64,000 bases of DNA from Burkholderia cepacia ATCC 25416 (GTDB taxonomy: Bacteria > Pseudomonadota > Gammaproteobacteria > Burkholderiales > Burkholderiaceae): NCBI RefSeq assembly GCF_001411495.1, contig NZ_CP012982.1, positions 620,001 to 684,000 of the forward strand, read 5' to 3'. Below are positions 16,551 through 25,074 of this stretch, piece after piece. Position numbers and translations under genes: made by a program. How positions within the stretch are numbered: the first letter of the stretch is position 1; every line of letters starts with the position of its first letter. The notes under the pieces are model-generated. The model saw only the letters and a program-made list of their open reading frames with translations, ran no database searches and had not been told where the DNA came from.

Positions 16551-17867
16551 TCAGCCCGCGACACCGGTAATCAGCAGCAGGTTCGTGCCGGTGATGACGA
16601 CGAACAGCGCCCACGCGGCGGCCTGCATCCCGCGCCCGATCGTGTGCTCGCCCATCGTGTTGCGATCGCTGACCGAGCGGATCAGCGGCCACATCGCGAA
16701 CGGCAGCTGCAGGCTCAGCAGCACCTGGCTCCATACCAGCAGTTTCCCGACCGAGCCGTCGCCAAGCCACAGCACGCCGATCAGCGCGGGCACGAGCGCG
16801 AGCCCGCGCGTGATCAGCCGGCGCTGGTAGCACGGAATCTTCGTATGCAGGAAGCCGTCCATGATCACCTGGCCGGCGATCGTGCCGGTGAGCGTCGAAC
16901 TCTGCCCCGACGCGAGCAGCGCGATGCCGAACAGCAGCGCGGCCGCGCCGCCCGCGATCGGCGTAATCAGGTTGTAGGCCTGCTCGATGTCGGTCACGTT
17001 GTGCTGGCCCGTCGCATGGAACGCCGCGCCCGCGACGATCAGGATCGCCGCGTTGACGAGCATCGCGACGAACAGCGACACGCAGGTATCGATGCGCACC
17101 AGCGCGAGCGTGTCGCGGATCACCCCGCGCGCCCCGCCGACCACCCGCCGCGTCTGCACGACCGACGAATGCAGGTACAGGTTGTGCGGCATGATCGTCG
17201 CGCCGACGATGCCGAGCGCGAGCACGATCGCGTCCTTGCGGTCGTGCCCCGGATCGCCCGGCACCAGCCCGCCGGCCACCGCGTGCCAGTCGGGCGGCGT
17301 GATCGCGACCTGCGCGACGAAGCAGAACGCCATCGTCGCGATCAGCGCGAGCACGATCGCCTCGATCTGCCGGAACCCCTTGCCCTGCAGGCCGAGCACG
17401 ATCACCGTGTCGAGCGCGGTCAGCACGATCCCCCACGCGAGCGGCACGCCGAGCAGCAGCTTGAACGCGAGCGCGCAGCCGAGCACTTCCGCGATGTCGC
17501 ACGCGATGATCGACACTTCGGCGGTCACCCACTGCACGATGCGGCCGAACCGCCCGTAGCGGTCGTAGCTGGCCTGCGCGAGATCCCTGCCCGCCACGAG
17601 GCCGAGCCGCGCCGCGAGCATCTGCAGGAAGATCGCCGCGAGGCTCGAGAACGCGACGACCCACAGCAGCGAATAGCCGAACTGCGAGCCGGCCTGGATG
17701 TCGGTCGCCCAGTTGCCGGGATCCATGTAGCCGATCGCGACCAGCAGGCCGGGGCCGAAGAAGCGCTTGAGCTTCTGCCAGCGCGGCGCGCCGGCATCGA
17801 TCGTGATGCTGCCCTTTACTTCCGACGGGCAGAAAGGGGCGGTGGCAGTGGTGGGGAGGAAGGACAT
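16551..17867 (-). CDS. mntH: NRAMP-family divalent metal transporter (MntH-like)
   Basis: 438 residues. The signature DPGNWATD (Asp49-Asn52) in helix 1 and IMPHNLYLHSS (about 220) in helix 6 are the metal-binding motifs of NRAMP proteins; eleven hydrophobic segments are visible. The family imports Mn2+ or Fe2+ with protons across the inner membrane, supporting oxidative-stress defence. The ATG at 17867 lies inside the 3' end of the AraC gene (52-bp overlap) and has no strong ribosome site, so expression may depend on translation of the upstream gene. No MntR box or Mn riboswitch was recognised. Confidence 0.93.
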   Translation of the reverse strand: MSFLPTTATAPFCPSEVKGSITIDAGAPRWQKLKRFFGPGLLVAIGYMDPGNWATDIQAGSQFGYSLLWVVAFSSLAAIFLQMLAARLGLVAGRDLAQASYDRYGRFGRIVQWVTAEVSIIACDIAEVLGCALAFKLLLGVPLAWGIVLTALDTVIVLGLQGKGFRQIEAIVLALIATMAFCFVAQVAITPPDWHAVAGGLVPGDPGHDRKDAIVLALGIVGATIMPHNLYLHSSVVQTRRVVGGARGVIRDTLALVRIDTCVSLFVAMLVNAAILIVAGAAFHATGQHNVTDIEQAYNLITPIAGGAAALLFGIALLASGQSSTLTGTIAGQVIMDGFLHTKIPCYQRRLITRGLALVPALIGVLWLGDGSVGKLLVWSQVLLSLQLPFAMWPLIRSVSDRNTMGEHTIGRGMQAAAWALFVVITGTNLLLITGVAG

Positions 17868-18922
17868 GGAAACCGGGAATCGAAATCGCGACAGGACGAT
17901 TCTACGGGTATCCGTCCGGTTTTTTCCCGCGCGGCGGCGCACGGGGCGCATTGCCCCCCGGCGCCGTCGCAGGCCTCCCCGTGCGCATCGGCCGGCGGGG
18001 CACCGCGAGTGAGGATCCTTTCACGCTCGGAAACGCGATATTCGGTCGGCGACATCAGCATGCGCTGGCGGAACAGCTTCGCGAGCCGCTCGCCGCTGCC
18101 GAACCCGGTGCGGCGCGCGACCTTGTCGGCCGGCAGCGTCGTGTGGACCAGCATGTGGCAGGCGCGCTCGAGCCGCACGTGCTGGACGAATTCGGTCGGC
18201 GTCACGCCGATCTCCTTCTTGAAGCGCCGCAGGAAATTGCGCTCGCTCATCGCGGCGGCCTGCGCGGCGTTCGCGATCGAGATGCGGTTCACGCTCTGCG
18301 CGCGCAGCCGCTGCGCCGACATCCGGATCGAGGGGCTCGCGCTCAGCTCGCGAAAGGCCCACATCGACTGCGCATAGCGCTGCTCGACCGGCCGCAGCAT
18401 GTTGCTGGCGATCTCCTGCGCGGCGCCGTCGCCGAGATCGACGCGGAACATGTCGAGCACCGCGGCGAACACGTCGGCTTCCCCGGCCGGCAACTCGACC
18501 GTCGTGGCGACCCGGCGGCCGGCCCGGCCCGGCCGCCCTTCGATCGCCGCCGACGGTCGCTGCATGGCCGCGAGCGTCGGCAGGTCCATCGCGTCGACGA
18601 TCCAGCGCGCATGGCGGCGGATGTCGGTGAGGCGACGCTGCAATGCGTCGTCCCAGTTGACGGCCGCACGGTCGCCGTGAAGATGAAAGAACGCGAGCGC
18701 GCGGCGACCGTGCTCGTCGCCGAGCGGATCGGCCGCGATGCTCACGCCGGACGACGACTGCAACAGCCCCCCGCTTTCGGATACGTACTTCAACTGATAG
18801 TCGGCACTGTGTGCGTGCAGGCGATTCGCCAGATTGAAAGCCTCGCCGATACGCGCGGCCTGGGCCAACGAAAACCCCGTACTCAAATAGATAACGACCC
18901 ACCTCTGATCTGCTGCATTCAC
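17816..18922 (-). CDS. AraC-family transcriptional regulator (GlxA-like)
   Basis: 368 residues. The N-terminal ~200 residues (MNAADQRWVVIYLSTGFSLA, FFHLHGDRAAVNWDDALQRR) resemble the degenerate DJ-1/PfpI domain of GlxA regulators. The C-terminal double helix-turn-helix spans about 215-315: AAMSERNFLRRFKKEIGVTP, ERACHMLVHT, then VARRTGFGSGERLAKLFRQR. The last ~55 residues are low-complexity and run through the start of mntH to the next stop, so the frame probably lost its original stop. It is transcribed toward mntH, which it may control; its own ligand is unknown. Confidence 0.87.
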   Translation of the reverse strand: MNAADQRWVVIYLSTGFSLAQAARIGEAFNLANRLHAHSADYQLKYVSESGGLLQSSSGVSIAADPLGDEHGRRALAFFHLHGDRAAVNWDDALQRRLTDIRRHARWIVDAMDLPTLAAMQRPSAAIEGRPGRAGRRVATTVELPAGEADVFAAVLDMFRVDLGDGAAQEIASNMLRPVEQRYAQSMWAFRELSASPSIRMSAQRLRAQSVNRISIANAAQAAAMSERNFLRRFKKEIGVTPTEFVQHVRLERACHMLVHTTLPADKVARRTGFGSGERLAKLFRQRMLMSPTEYRVSERERILTRGAPPADAHGEACDGAGGQCAPCAAAREKTGRIPVESSCRDFDSRFPCPSSPPLPPPLSARRK

Positions 18923-19366
18923 TGGCCAAGCCCCCGACTTGTTTCGACTTCTTCTAATACCGTCGAACTGTCAGGCTTATATTTGGTTTGAATGCGTGCG
19001 ACAGGACGGCTATCCCGAAATATGAAGCGACGGCATCTTAGCCGAACGGGTCGCGGCTTTGGCGCGAAATGGCCGACATGGACAGCATGATGGCGGATTA
19101 CTACAGGCTGCCAGGGGTTGCCGGCGGGCCGGTGCGGAATTGCACGGGCCGATATCGCCAATTGTTACGATTGTGTGCATCGAAATCCGTGCATTTTCAC
19201 GACGACGAATTGCGTCGGGTATCCGGATAAATGCACAGCCGAATATCGGCGCAAACGATATCCCCATGTATTCAATACCGTCGATCGCCACGCAGGAAAG
19301 CCCGCGTATCCGTTGCCTGCGCATCCTTTAGAATCGCTCCACCATTCATCACGCCACCCGCGCCCC
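18923..19366. other. Divergent promoter region, AraC gene / LysR gene
   Basis: 444 bp without a supported gene, shared upstream of two divergent regulators. It is relatively AT-rich around 18945-19010 and 19160-19290. A spaced pair TGTGCAT (near 19171) and ATGCACA (near 19230) forms an inverted repeat with a long gap. No clear promoter was assigned. Confidence 0.45.
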
Positions 19367-20290
19367 GTGCCCGCCGACCATCGTCTCGACCTGAACCTGT
19401 TTCGCGTGCTCGACGCCGTCTACGTGCATGGCGGCATCGGCGCGGCCGCCCGCGCGCTGCATCTCACGCAGCCGGCCGTCACGCACGCGCTCAACCGGCT
19501 GCGCGCGCATTTCGACGATCCGCTGTTCGTGCGCCAGGGCAACCGTGTTGTCGCAACCGAACGCACGCGCTCGATCATCACGGACGTGCAACTGCACCTG
19601 AAGGGCCTGCAAGGCACCGCGCGCGCGCCGTCGGCATTCGATCCCGCGACGCTCGACCTGAGCATCGCGGTGGGCATTCGCGACGTGCTCGAATCGATCG
19701 CGCTGCCGCGGATCGTCGCGGCGTTCGCCGACGAAGCGCCGGGCCTGCGGCTCGTGAGCCGTCGCATCGCGGTAGCCGGGATCGAACGCGAACTTGCATC
19801 GGGCAATCTCGATCTCGCCGTCGATCGCCGCGTGCCGACCGGCCCGCGCATTGCCACCGAACACCTGCTCGACGATTCGCTCGTCGTCGCACTGCGACGC
19901 GATCATCCGCTTACTCGCGAGCCGTTGCGGCGCGGCGACTATTTCGCGGCGCAGCATGTCGCGGTGTCGTCGCTCGGCGAGCCGCAATCGCTCGACGTGC
20001 TGCTCGGCAACGACGGCCGCTTTCGCGATATCCGGCTCACCTGTCAGCACTATTTCGCCGCGTGCCAGATCGCCGCGACCGGCAACCTGCTGGTCACGCT
20101 GCCGCACACCTATGCGTTGCGGATGGCCGCGATGCTGCCGATCGTCGTGCGACCGCTGCCGTTGCGGCTCAAGCCGTTCCCGCTCCTCGCGTACTGGCAC
20201 GAATCGCGCGACGCCGATCGCGCGCACCAGTGGGTACGCGAGCGCATCGCCGCGCTCGTGCGCAGCAGTGCCGGCGGCGCGGACGCGTAG
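19367..20290 (+). CDS. LysR-family transcriptional regulator
   Basis: 307 residues from a GTG at 19367, chosen because the protein then starts VPADHRLDLNLFRVLDAV, the normal LysR beginning; upstream in-frame sequence is non-homologous. Helix-turn-helix: GIGAAARALHLTQPAVTHALNRLR (about 22-45), followed by FDDPLFVRQGN. The C-terminal ~200 residues are the periplasmic-binding-like effector domain. The LDLNLFRVLDAV form belongs to the NodD/SyrM-like branch. It lies 119 bp before an OsmC gene, a possible target. Confidence 0.9.
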   Translation: MPADHRLDLNLFRVLDAVYVHGGIGAAARALHLTQPAVTHALNRLRAHFDDPLFVRQGNRVVATERTRSIITDVQLHLKGLQGTARAPSAFDPATLDLSIAVGIRDVLESIALPRIVAAFADEAPGLRLVSRRIAVAGIERELASGNLDLAVDRRVPTGPRIATEHLLDDSLVVALRRDHPLTREPLRRGDYFAAQHVAVSSLGEPQSLDVLLGNDGRFRDIRLTCQHYFAACQIAATGNLLVTLPHTYALRMAAMLPIVVRPLPLRLKPFPLLAYWHESRDADRAHQWVRERIAALVRSSAGGADA

Positions 20291-20409
20291 CCGCATCGCC
20301 ATCGCCGTCGCCGTCGGGGCGGTATGCTGACGGCTGCGCGCCGCCGCGCGGCGCCCACTTTCCGCTTCCCGACTCCCTTTTTTCTTTTCCCGCTGACCGG
20401 AGACTTGCC

Positions 20410-20811
20410 ATGTCGCTCATCCACGCCGCCGCCGTCCTCGACGCCGATGCGCCCGATTACGTCGTCCAGCTTCAGGCCGGCACCCACGCGCTGACCGGCG
20501 ACGAAGCCCCACGCGAGGGCGGCCAGGATCGCGGGCCGGCGCCCTATGAATTCGTGCTGGCCGGCCTCGCGCAATGCACGGCCGCGACGCTGCGCATGTA
20601 CATGCAGCGCAAGGCGTGGCCCGCCGCGCGTATCGGCGTGCGCACCGAACTGCATGCCGATCGCGAAGGCACGCAGTACGTGCGCCGTGTCGTGACGCTC
20701 GACGGCCCGCTCGACGATGCGCAACGCCAGCGCCTCGCCGAAATCTGCGAGAAAACGCCGGTCACGCAGTTCATCAAGCGCGGCACGCGGATCGACACGA
20801 CGTTGAACTGA
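20410..20811 (+). CDS. OsmC-family peroxiredoxin-like protein
   Basis: 133 residues starting MSLIHAAAVLDADAPDYVVQL. The two redox cysteines of the family are present: Cys56 in VLAGLAQCTAATLRMY and Cys113 in RLAEICEKTPVTQFIKRG, with the EGGQDRGPAPYE loop before the first. OsmC/Ohr proteins reduce organic hydroperoxides in the cytoplasm using dithiols such as lipoyl groups. The sequence is closer to the YhfA/OsmC branch than to Ohr. The gene ends in a strong bidirectional terminator shared with the convergent DyP peroxidase, placing two peroxidases side by side. Confidence 0.9.
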   Translation: MSLIHAAAVLDADAPDYVVQLQAGTHALTGDEAPREGGQDRGPAPYEFVLAGLAQCTAATLRMYMQRKAWPAARIGVRTELHADREGTQYVRRVVTLDGPLDDAQRQRLAEICEKTPVTQFIKRGTRIDTTLN

Positions 20812-20850
20812 TACGCAACGCACACGACACACGATCACCGCGCAAAAGGA

Positions 20851-20885
20851 AACGGGGGGCCGCGCACGATGCGCGGCCCCCCGTT
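20851..20885. terminator. Bidirectional terminator between osmC-like and DyP genes
   Basis: A perfect 16-bp stem (20851-20866 / 20870-20885, AACGGGGGGCCGCGCA left arm) with a 3-nt loop. On the minus strand it is followed by TTTCCTTTT; on the plus strand there is no T-run, though the hairpin itself is very stable. Confidence 0.75.
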
Positions 20886-20904
20886 CGTCGATCCCGTCAG
20901 GCGC

Positions 20905-21786
20905 TTACAGTCCGAGCGCGGACAGGTCGAGCTTGCCGTCCTGCATCGGCGGGCACCAGAAATACGCGCCCGTCAGCGGCCGCGTGAAGCGGAACAGGCC
21001 GTCGACGATCCCGTCTTCCGCGCCGCTCATCCGGCGCATCTGCACGTCGAACGCGCGGAACGAGCAGCCGAACGCCACGAAGTAGAGGCCCGCGCGGCGC
21101 GCGTCCGACCACGGCGACGAACGGCGCAGCATGAACGCTTCGGGCTCGAAGCTTTCCTGCGCGGTGCGCTTCACGTGCGCGAACTCGGGTGCGTCGTCGA
21201 GTTCTTCGTTGTCCGAGCGGCGGCGCCCGATGATGTTGTCCATGTCGCCCGACGGAATGCGCTCCATCTGCTCGAAGTCGTGCAGCCATTGCTGGACCGC
21301 GACGAAGCTCGCACCGTCGAGCCCCGCGCCCTGCCCGGTCACGATCGCCGCGGCCACGGCTTCGTCGCCTTCGGGGTTCTCGGTGCCGTCCTCGTAGCCG
21401 GACAGGTCACGATCGTTCGAATAGCGGAAACCGTCGACCGCATCCTGCAACGCGAACGCCGGCGCCAGCGCGCGTTCGATCGCCCGCGCGCGCAGCACGA
21501 TCTCGCCGCGATCGTCGCCGCGCAGCCAGACCCACACGTCGGCCGGCGTCGCCGGCAGCGTGCGGTCCTTCACCGCGAACGCCGGGAATCCGGTCAGGCC
21601 CGGCACCGGGTGCCCGAGGTGCGCCGCCAGCGCATGTCCGAACCCGACGACCGTGTCGCGTCCGTCGACGATCTCGCGCAGCGCGGCCAGCGCCGCCGCC
21701 ACATTGCCGTCGTTCGACATCGTGAAAGTGAGGTATCGGGCCACCGTATCGATCGGGGTCAGGATGCCTTGCTGAACGTCGCTCAT
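20905..21786 (-). CDS. Dye-decolorizing (DyP-type) heme peroxidase, YfeX-like
   Basis: 293 residues from ATG 21786 (MSDVQQGILTPIDTVARYLTF). The DyP motif GYEDGTENP is at 130-138 with catalytic Asp133; the proximal heme ligand is probably His204 in APEFAHVKRT. The C-terminal LYFVAFGCSFRAFDVQMRRM and FTRPLTGAYFWCPP complete the family pattern. There is no signal peptide or Tat motif, so this is the cytoplasmic YfeX-type. The enzymes oxidise porphyrinogens and dyes with hydrogen peroxide. Monocistronic, convergent with the OsmC gene. Confidence 0.93.
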   Translation of the reverse strand: MSDVQQGILTPIDTVARYLTFTMSNDGNVAAALAALREIVDGRDTVVGFGHALAAHLGHPVPGLTGFPAFAVKDRTLPATPADVWVWLRGDDRGEIVLRARAIERALAPAFALQDAVDGFRYSNDRDLSGYEDGTENPEGDEAVAAAIVTGQGAGLDGASFVAVQQWLHDFEQMERIPSGDMDNIIGRRRSDNEELDDAPEFAHVKRTAQESFEPEAFMLRRSSPWSDARRAGLYFVAFGCSFRAFDVQMRRMSGAEDGIVDGLFRFTRPLTGAYFWCPPMQDGKLDLSALGL

Positions 21787-22053
21787 CGTTTCCTCAGGAA
21801 TGTATCGTGGTGAATCTGCGAGGGCCGCGGCGCGGTGCGCCGCAAACGTCGAAGTGTAATCGATGCGTGTGCCGGCCCCTGCGCTGCCGCACTGTGGAAG
21901 GCCCGCAAAAGAAGGGCCGAAGCCCTGAATACTAACCGTATCGACGCTGCAACGCCGCATTCGTCAGACGTTGCGGGGCGCGCGGCACTGCTGATAGAAT
22001 CTTTCCACGTCTTTTCGGCGTCCTTTCAACCGTTCACTTCAGGGGAGGTGCAG

Positions 22054-22104
22054 ATGTTCCGAATGCCAGCAACCTTCCCGAACGTGGTCCCACGGCGCAG
22101 CTGA
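22054..22104 (+). CDS. Possible 16-residue leader peptide
   Basis: ATG 22054 is preceded by an unusually strong ribosome site, GGGGAGGTG (22042-22050), at good spacing, and encodes MFRMPATFPNVVPRRS before TGA. It lies in the 489-bp gap 21787-22275 between the divergent DyP gene and the ABC exporter, 171 bp before the exporter. It has no recognised family. It may be a regulatory leader, a small protein, or chance; the rest of the gap contains nothing else I could assign apart from both promoters. Confidence 0.3.
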   Translation: MFRMPATFPNVVPRRS

Positions 22105-22275
22105 TCCAGCCCGCCGTCCGCGCCGGCTCCCGAGTTTTCCGCTAACCCGTCAGCCGCGCCGTTTCCCGACAGCCCGTTTCGTTTCGCCGCACGGTTTCCG
22201 CGCGGCCCGGCTGTTGCGTTTTCGATGTTCGCCCAACCGGAAAGCCCCGTCGCGCGATGCGCCGGGCAACGATAA

Positions 22276-24138
22276 ATGACCAGAAAAACCACCCATCTGG
22301 GCGGCCAGGCATTCCAGGCCGTCTTCGGCTTCACCTTCCGTTACTGGCGCAAGCAGCCGGCCCGCACCGCCACGGTCGCGAGCCTCGCGCTGCTCGCCGC
22401 GCTCGCCGACGTGCTCACGCCGCTGTTCGCCGGCCGCCTCGTCGACGCGCTGTCGACCGGCCTGACCGACCGCGCCGCCGCGTGGCATGCGGCCCTCGTC
22501 GCGTTCGGCACACTCGCCGCGCTCGGCCTCGGCGCGACGGTGCTGCGACAAGGCGTCTACCTGAACATCATCACGCTCACGCTGAAGATGATGAGCGAGA
22601 TCGCGGCCGCATCGTTCCATCGCGTGCAGCGCTTCTCGACCGACTGGCACGCGAACAGCTTCGCGGGCTCGACCGTGCGCAAGATCACGCGCGGCATCTG
22701 GGCGCTCGACCTGCTGAACGACACGGTCCTGATCGCGCTGTTGCCGTCGATCACGATGCTCGTCGGCGCAACCGTGCTGCTCGGCACGCACTGGCCCGTG
22801 ATGGGGCTCGTCGTCGGCGCGGGTTCGCTGCTGTACATCACGGTGACGGTTGCGGTGTCGCTCGGCATCGTCGCGCCGGCCGCCCGGCTCGGCAACCTGT
22901 GGGATACGCGCATGGGCGGCGCGCTCGCCGATGCCGTGAGCTGCAACGCGGTCGTGAAGGCGTTCGGCGCGGAAACGCGCGAGGAAGCGCGGCTCGCCCG
23001 CGTGATCGGCAAGTGGCGGCAACGCACGCGCCGCACGTGGGTGCGCGGCACGCTCAACGGCGGGTTGCAGGGCGCGATGCTCGTCGCGATGCAGGCCGCG
23101 ATGATCGGCGTCGCGCTGCGGCTGTGGGCGAACGACGAGGCGAGCGTCGGCGACATCGCGTTCGCGCTGACGATGTTCTTCATGCTGCAGGGCTACCTGC
23201 GCGACGTCGGCATGCACATCCGCAACCTGCAGCGCTCGGTCAACGACATGGAGGAACTCGTCGCACTCGAACGCCAGCCGCTCGGCATCGACGATCGTCC
23301 CGGCGCGCCCGCCATCCGGATCGGGCAAGGCGAGATCCGCTTCGAGCACGTGACGTTCCGCTACGGCAACCATCCGGTGCCGCTGTACGACGATTTCTCG
23401 ATGCGCATCGCGCCGGGCGAGCGGGTGGGCCTCGTCGGCCACTCGGGGTCGGGCAAGACGACGTTCATCAAGCTGATCCAGCGCCTGTACGACGTGTCGG
23501 GCGGCCGCATCACGATCGACGGCCAGGACATCGCGCAGGTCCGGCAGGATTCGCTGCGCAGCCAGATCGCGATCGTCCAGCAGGAGCCTGTGCTGTTCCA
23601 CCGCACGCTCGCCGAGAACATCGCGTATGCACGCCCCGACGCGAGCCGGGCCGACATCGAGCGCGCCGCGCGGCTGGCCAGCGCGCACGACTTCATCGCC
23701 GCGCTGCCGGACGGCTATGACACGCTGGTCGGCGAACGCGGGATCAAGCTGTCGGGCGGCGAACGCCAGCGGGTCGCGATCGCGCGCGCGTTCCTCGCCG
23801 ATGCGCCGATCCTGATCCTCGACGAAGCCACGTCGAGCCTCGACAGCGAAAGCGAGCTGCTGATCCAGCAAGCGATGGAGCGGCTGATGGTCGGTCGCAC
23901 GACGCTCGTGGTCGCACACCGGCTGTCGACCGTGCGCGCGCTCGACCGGCTGCTGGTGCTCGACCGCGGCAAGGTGATCGAGGAAGGCAGCCACGACGCG
24001 CTGATCCGCATCGACGGCGGCATCTATCGCCGGCTGTTCGAGCGGCAGGCGCTCGAACTCGCGAAGGGGCTCGCCGATTCGCCGCGGCGCACGGCGGACA
24101 ATCGTGCCGGGCCGCTCGGCGAGCCGGCCGAGGCTTGA
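22276..24138 (+). CDS. ABC exporter, fused permease-ATPase
   Basis: 620 residues in the normal MsbA/LmrA-type order. Six hydrophobic helices lie between about residues 30 and 310 (TVASLALLAALADVLTPLFAG, LIALLPSITMLVGATVLLG, GLVVGAGSLLYITVTVAVS, IAFALTMFFMLQGYL). The nucleotide-binding domain has Walker A GHSGSGKTT at about 388, the Q-loop in IVQQEPVLFHRTL, signature LSGGERQR at about 492, Walker B ILILDEATSSLD at about 512 and the switch His in VVAHRLSTV. As a half-transporter it should act as a homodimer in the inner membrane. Substrate is unknown. A clear terminator follows. Confidence 0.92.
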   Translation: MTRKTTHLGGQAFQAVFGFTFRYWRKQPARTATVASLALLAALADVLTPLFAGRLVDALSTGLTDRAAAWHAALVAFGTLAALGLGATVLRQGVYLNIITLTLKMMSEIAAASFHRVQRFSTDWHANSFAGSTVRKITRGIWALDLLNDTVLIALLPSITMLVGATVLLGTHWPVMGLVVGAGSLLYITVTVAVSLGIVAPAARLGNLWDTRMGGALADAVSCNAVVKAFGAETREEARLARVIGKWRQRTRRTWVRGTLNGGLQGAMLVAMQAAMIGVALRLWANDEASVGDIAFALTMFFMLQGYLRDVGMHIRNLQRSVNDMEELVALERQPLGIDDRPGAPAIRIGQGEIRFEHVTFRYGNHPVPLYDDFSMRIAPGERVGLVGHSGSGKTTFIKLIQRLYDVSGGRITIDGQDIAQVRQDSLRSQIAIVQQEPVLFHRTLAENIAYARPDASRADIERAARLASAHDFIAALPDGYDTLVGERGIKLSGGERQRVAIARAFLADAPILILDEATSSLDSESELLIQQAMERLMVGRTTLVVAHRLSTVRALDRLLVLDRGKVIEEGSHDALIRIDGGIYRRLFERQALELAKGLADSPRRTADNRAGPLGEPAEA

Positions 24139-24213
24139 CGCAAGAAAGGCGCGACGCGCGCCGGTGGTGCGGTCATCACCGCCGGCACGCGTCGACAAAT
24201 GGATCCGGATCGA

Positions 24214-24241
24214 GGCCGTGCCAGGTGCACGGCCTTTTTTT
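24214..24241 (+). terminator. Rho-independent terminator after the ABC exporter
   Basis: GGCCGTGC (24214-24221) pairs perfectly with GCACGGCC (24227-24234) across CAGGT and is followed by seven T residues. Confidence 0.9.
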
Positions 24242-24346
24242 CGGCCGCGAATTCCGCCCGCCCCTCCGCAAGCCGCGCGCCGCCAGGCCGCCTCTTCCGG
24301 TATCCCTTATCATGTGGGCCAGCAAGTTTGCGACAAGGGATCGACC

Positions 24347-25060
24347 ATGTTTACAGGAATTGTCCAGGGCGTTGCCACCATCAAGACCATCGCCGACCAC
24401 GGGGAACTGAGAACCTTCAGCATCGAATTCCCGGAACGGTTTACCGACGACATCGAGATCGGCGCCAGCGTCTCGGTCGACGGCGTCTGCCTGACGGTGA
24501 CGACCATCCATTCGCCGGAACTGATCGACTTCGACGTGATGCTGCCGAGCCTGAAAATCACCACGCTGGCCGACCTCACGACAGGCGCGCGGATCAACGT
24601 GGAGCGGGCCGCGAAGGACGGCGCGGAGATCGGCGGGCATCCGCTGTCCGGCCATGTCGACTTCACCGGGACCATCCGGCACATCGCATCGTCCGAGCAT
24701 AACCGGATGGTGCGCATCGGCGTGCCGGACGCATTCAAGCGGTACGTGTTCGCGAAGGGCTATATCGCGATCAACGGCTGCAGCCTGACGGTGTCCGACG
24801 TCAACCGCGACGAAGGCTGGTTCGATGTCTGGCTGATTCCCGAAACGCGTCGCGCGACGACCTTCGATGCGAAGGGCGTCAACGACACGGTCAACATCGA
24901 GATCGAGCGCAGCACGCAGGTGGTCGTGGACACGATCCGGGAATCGGTCAAGGAAACGCTCGGCGAACTGAACGGTGTCGTCACGGCGTTGCTGGCCGAA
25001 AAAGGCATCGATATCGAGGAATTGCTGGCGCGCCATGTCGCGCGCCTGCCGAAGCAGTAA
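24347..25060 (+). CDS. ribE: Riboflavin synthase alpha chain (E. coli RibC type)
   Basis: 237 residues from ATG 24347 (MFTGIVQGVATIKTI). Both lumazine-binding repeats are present: GASVSVDGVCLTVT (Ser41, Cys48) and GGHPLSGHVDFTGTI (His98, His103) in the first, INGCSLTVSDVN and LIPETRRATTF in the second. Phe2, Ser41, Cys48 and the histidine pair match catalytic residues of E. coli riboflavin synthase, so it should dismutate 6,7-dimethyl-8-ribityllumazine to riboflavin. The C-terminal VNIEIERSTQVVVDTIRESV is the enterobacterial-type end plus an extension of about 25 residues. The gene stands alone; ribBA/ribH are not adjacent and no FMN riboswitch was recognised upstream, so it is likely a second copy. 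Confidence 0.9.
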   Translation: MFTGIVQGVATIKTIADHGELRTFSIEFPERFTDDIEIGASVSVDGVCLTVTTIHSPELIDFDVMLPSLKITTLADLTTGARINVERAAKDGAEIGGHPLSGHVDFTGTIRHIASSEHNRMVRIGVPDAFKRYVFAKGYIAINGCSLTVSDVNRDEGWFDVWLIPETRRATTFDAKGVNDTVNIEIERSTQVVVDTIRESVKETLGELNGVVTALLAEKGIDIEELLARHVARLPKQ

Positions 25061-25074
25061 CGGATGCCGGCGCG

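Noticed and set aside
22150..24198. Open frame of 682 codons on the minus strand opposite the ABC exporter
   Set aside because: Arginine/aspartate/histidine-rich composition is a by-product of GC-rich codons; the plus-strand exporter with all ABC motifs is the real gene.
24139..24346. FMN riboswitch upstream of riboflavin synthase
   Set aside because: No conserved RFN-type sequence or structure recognised; only the exporter terminator is present.
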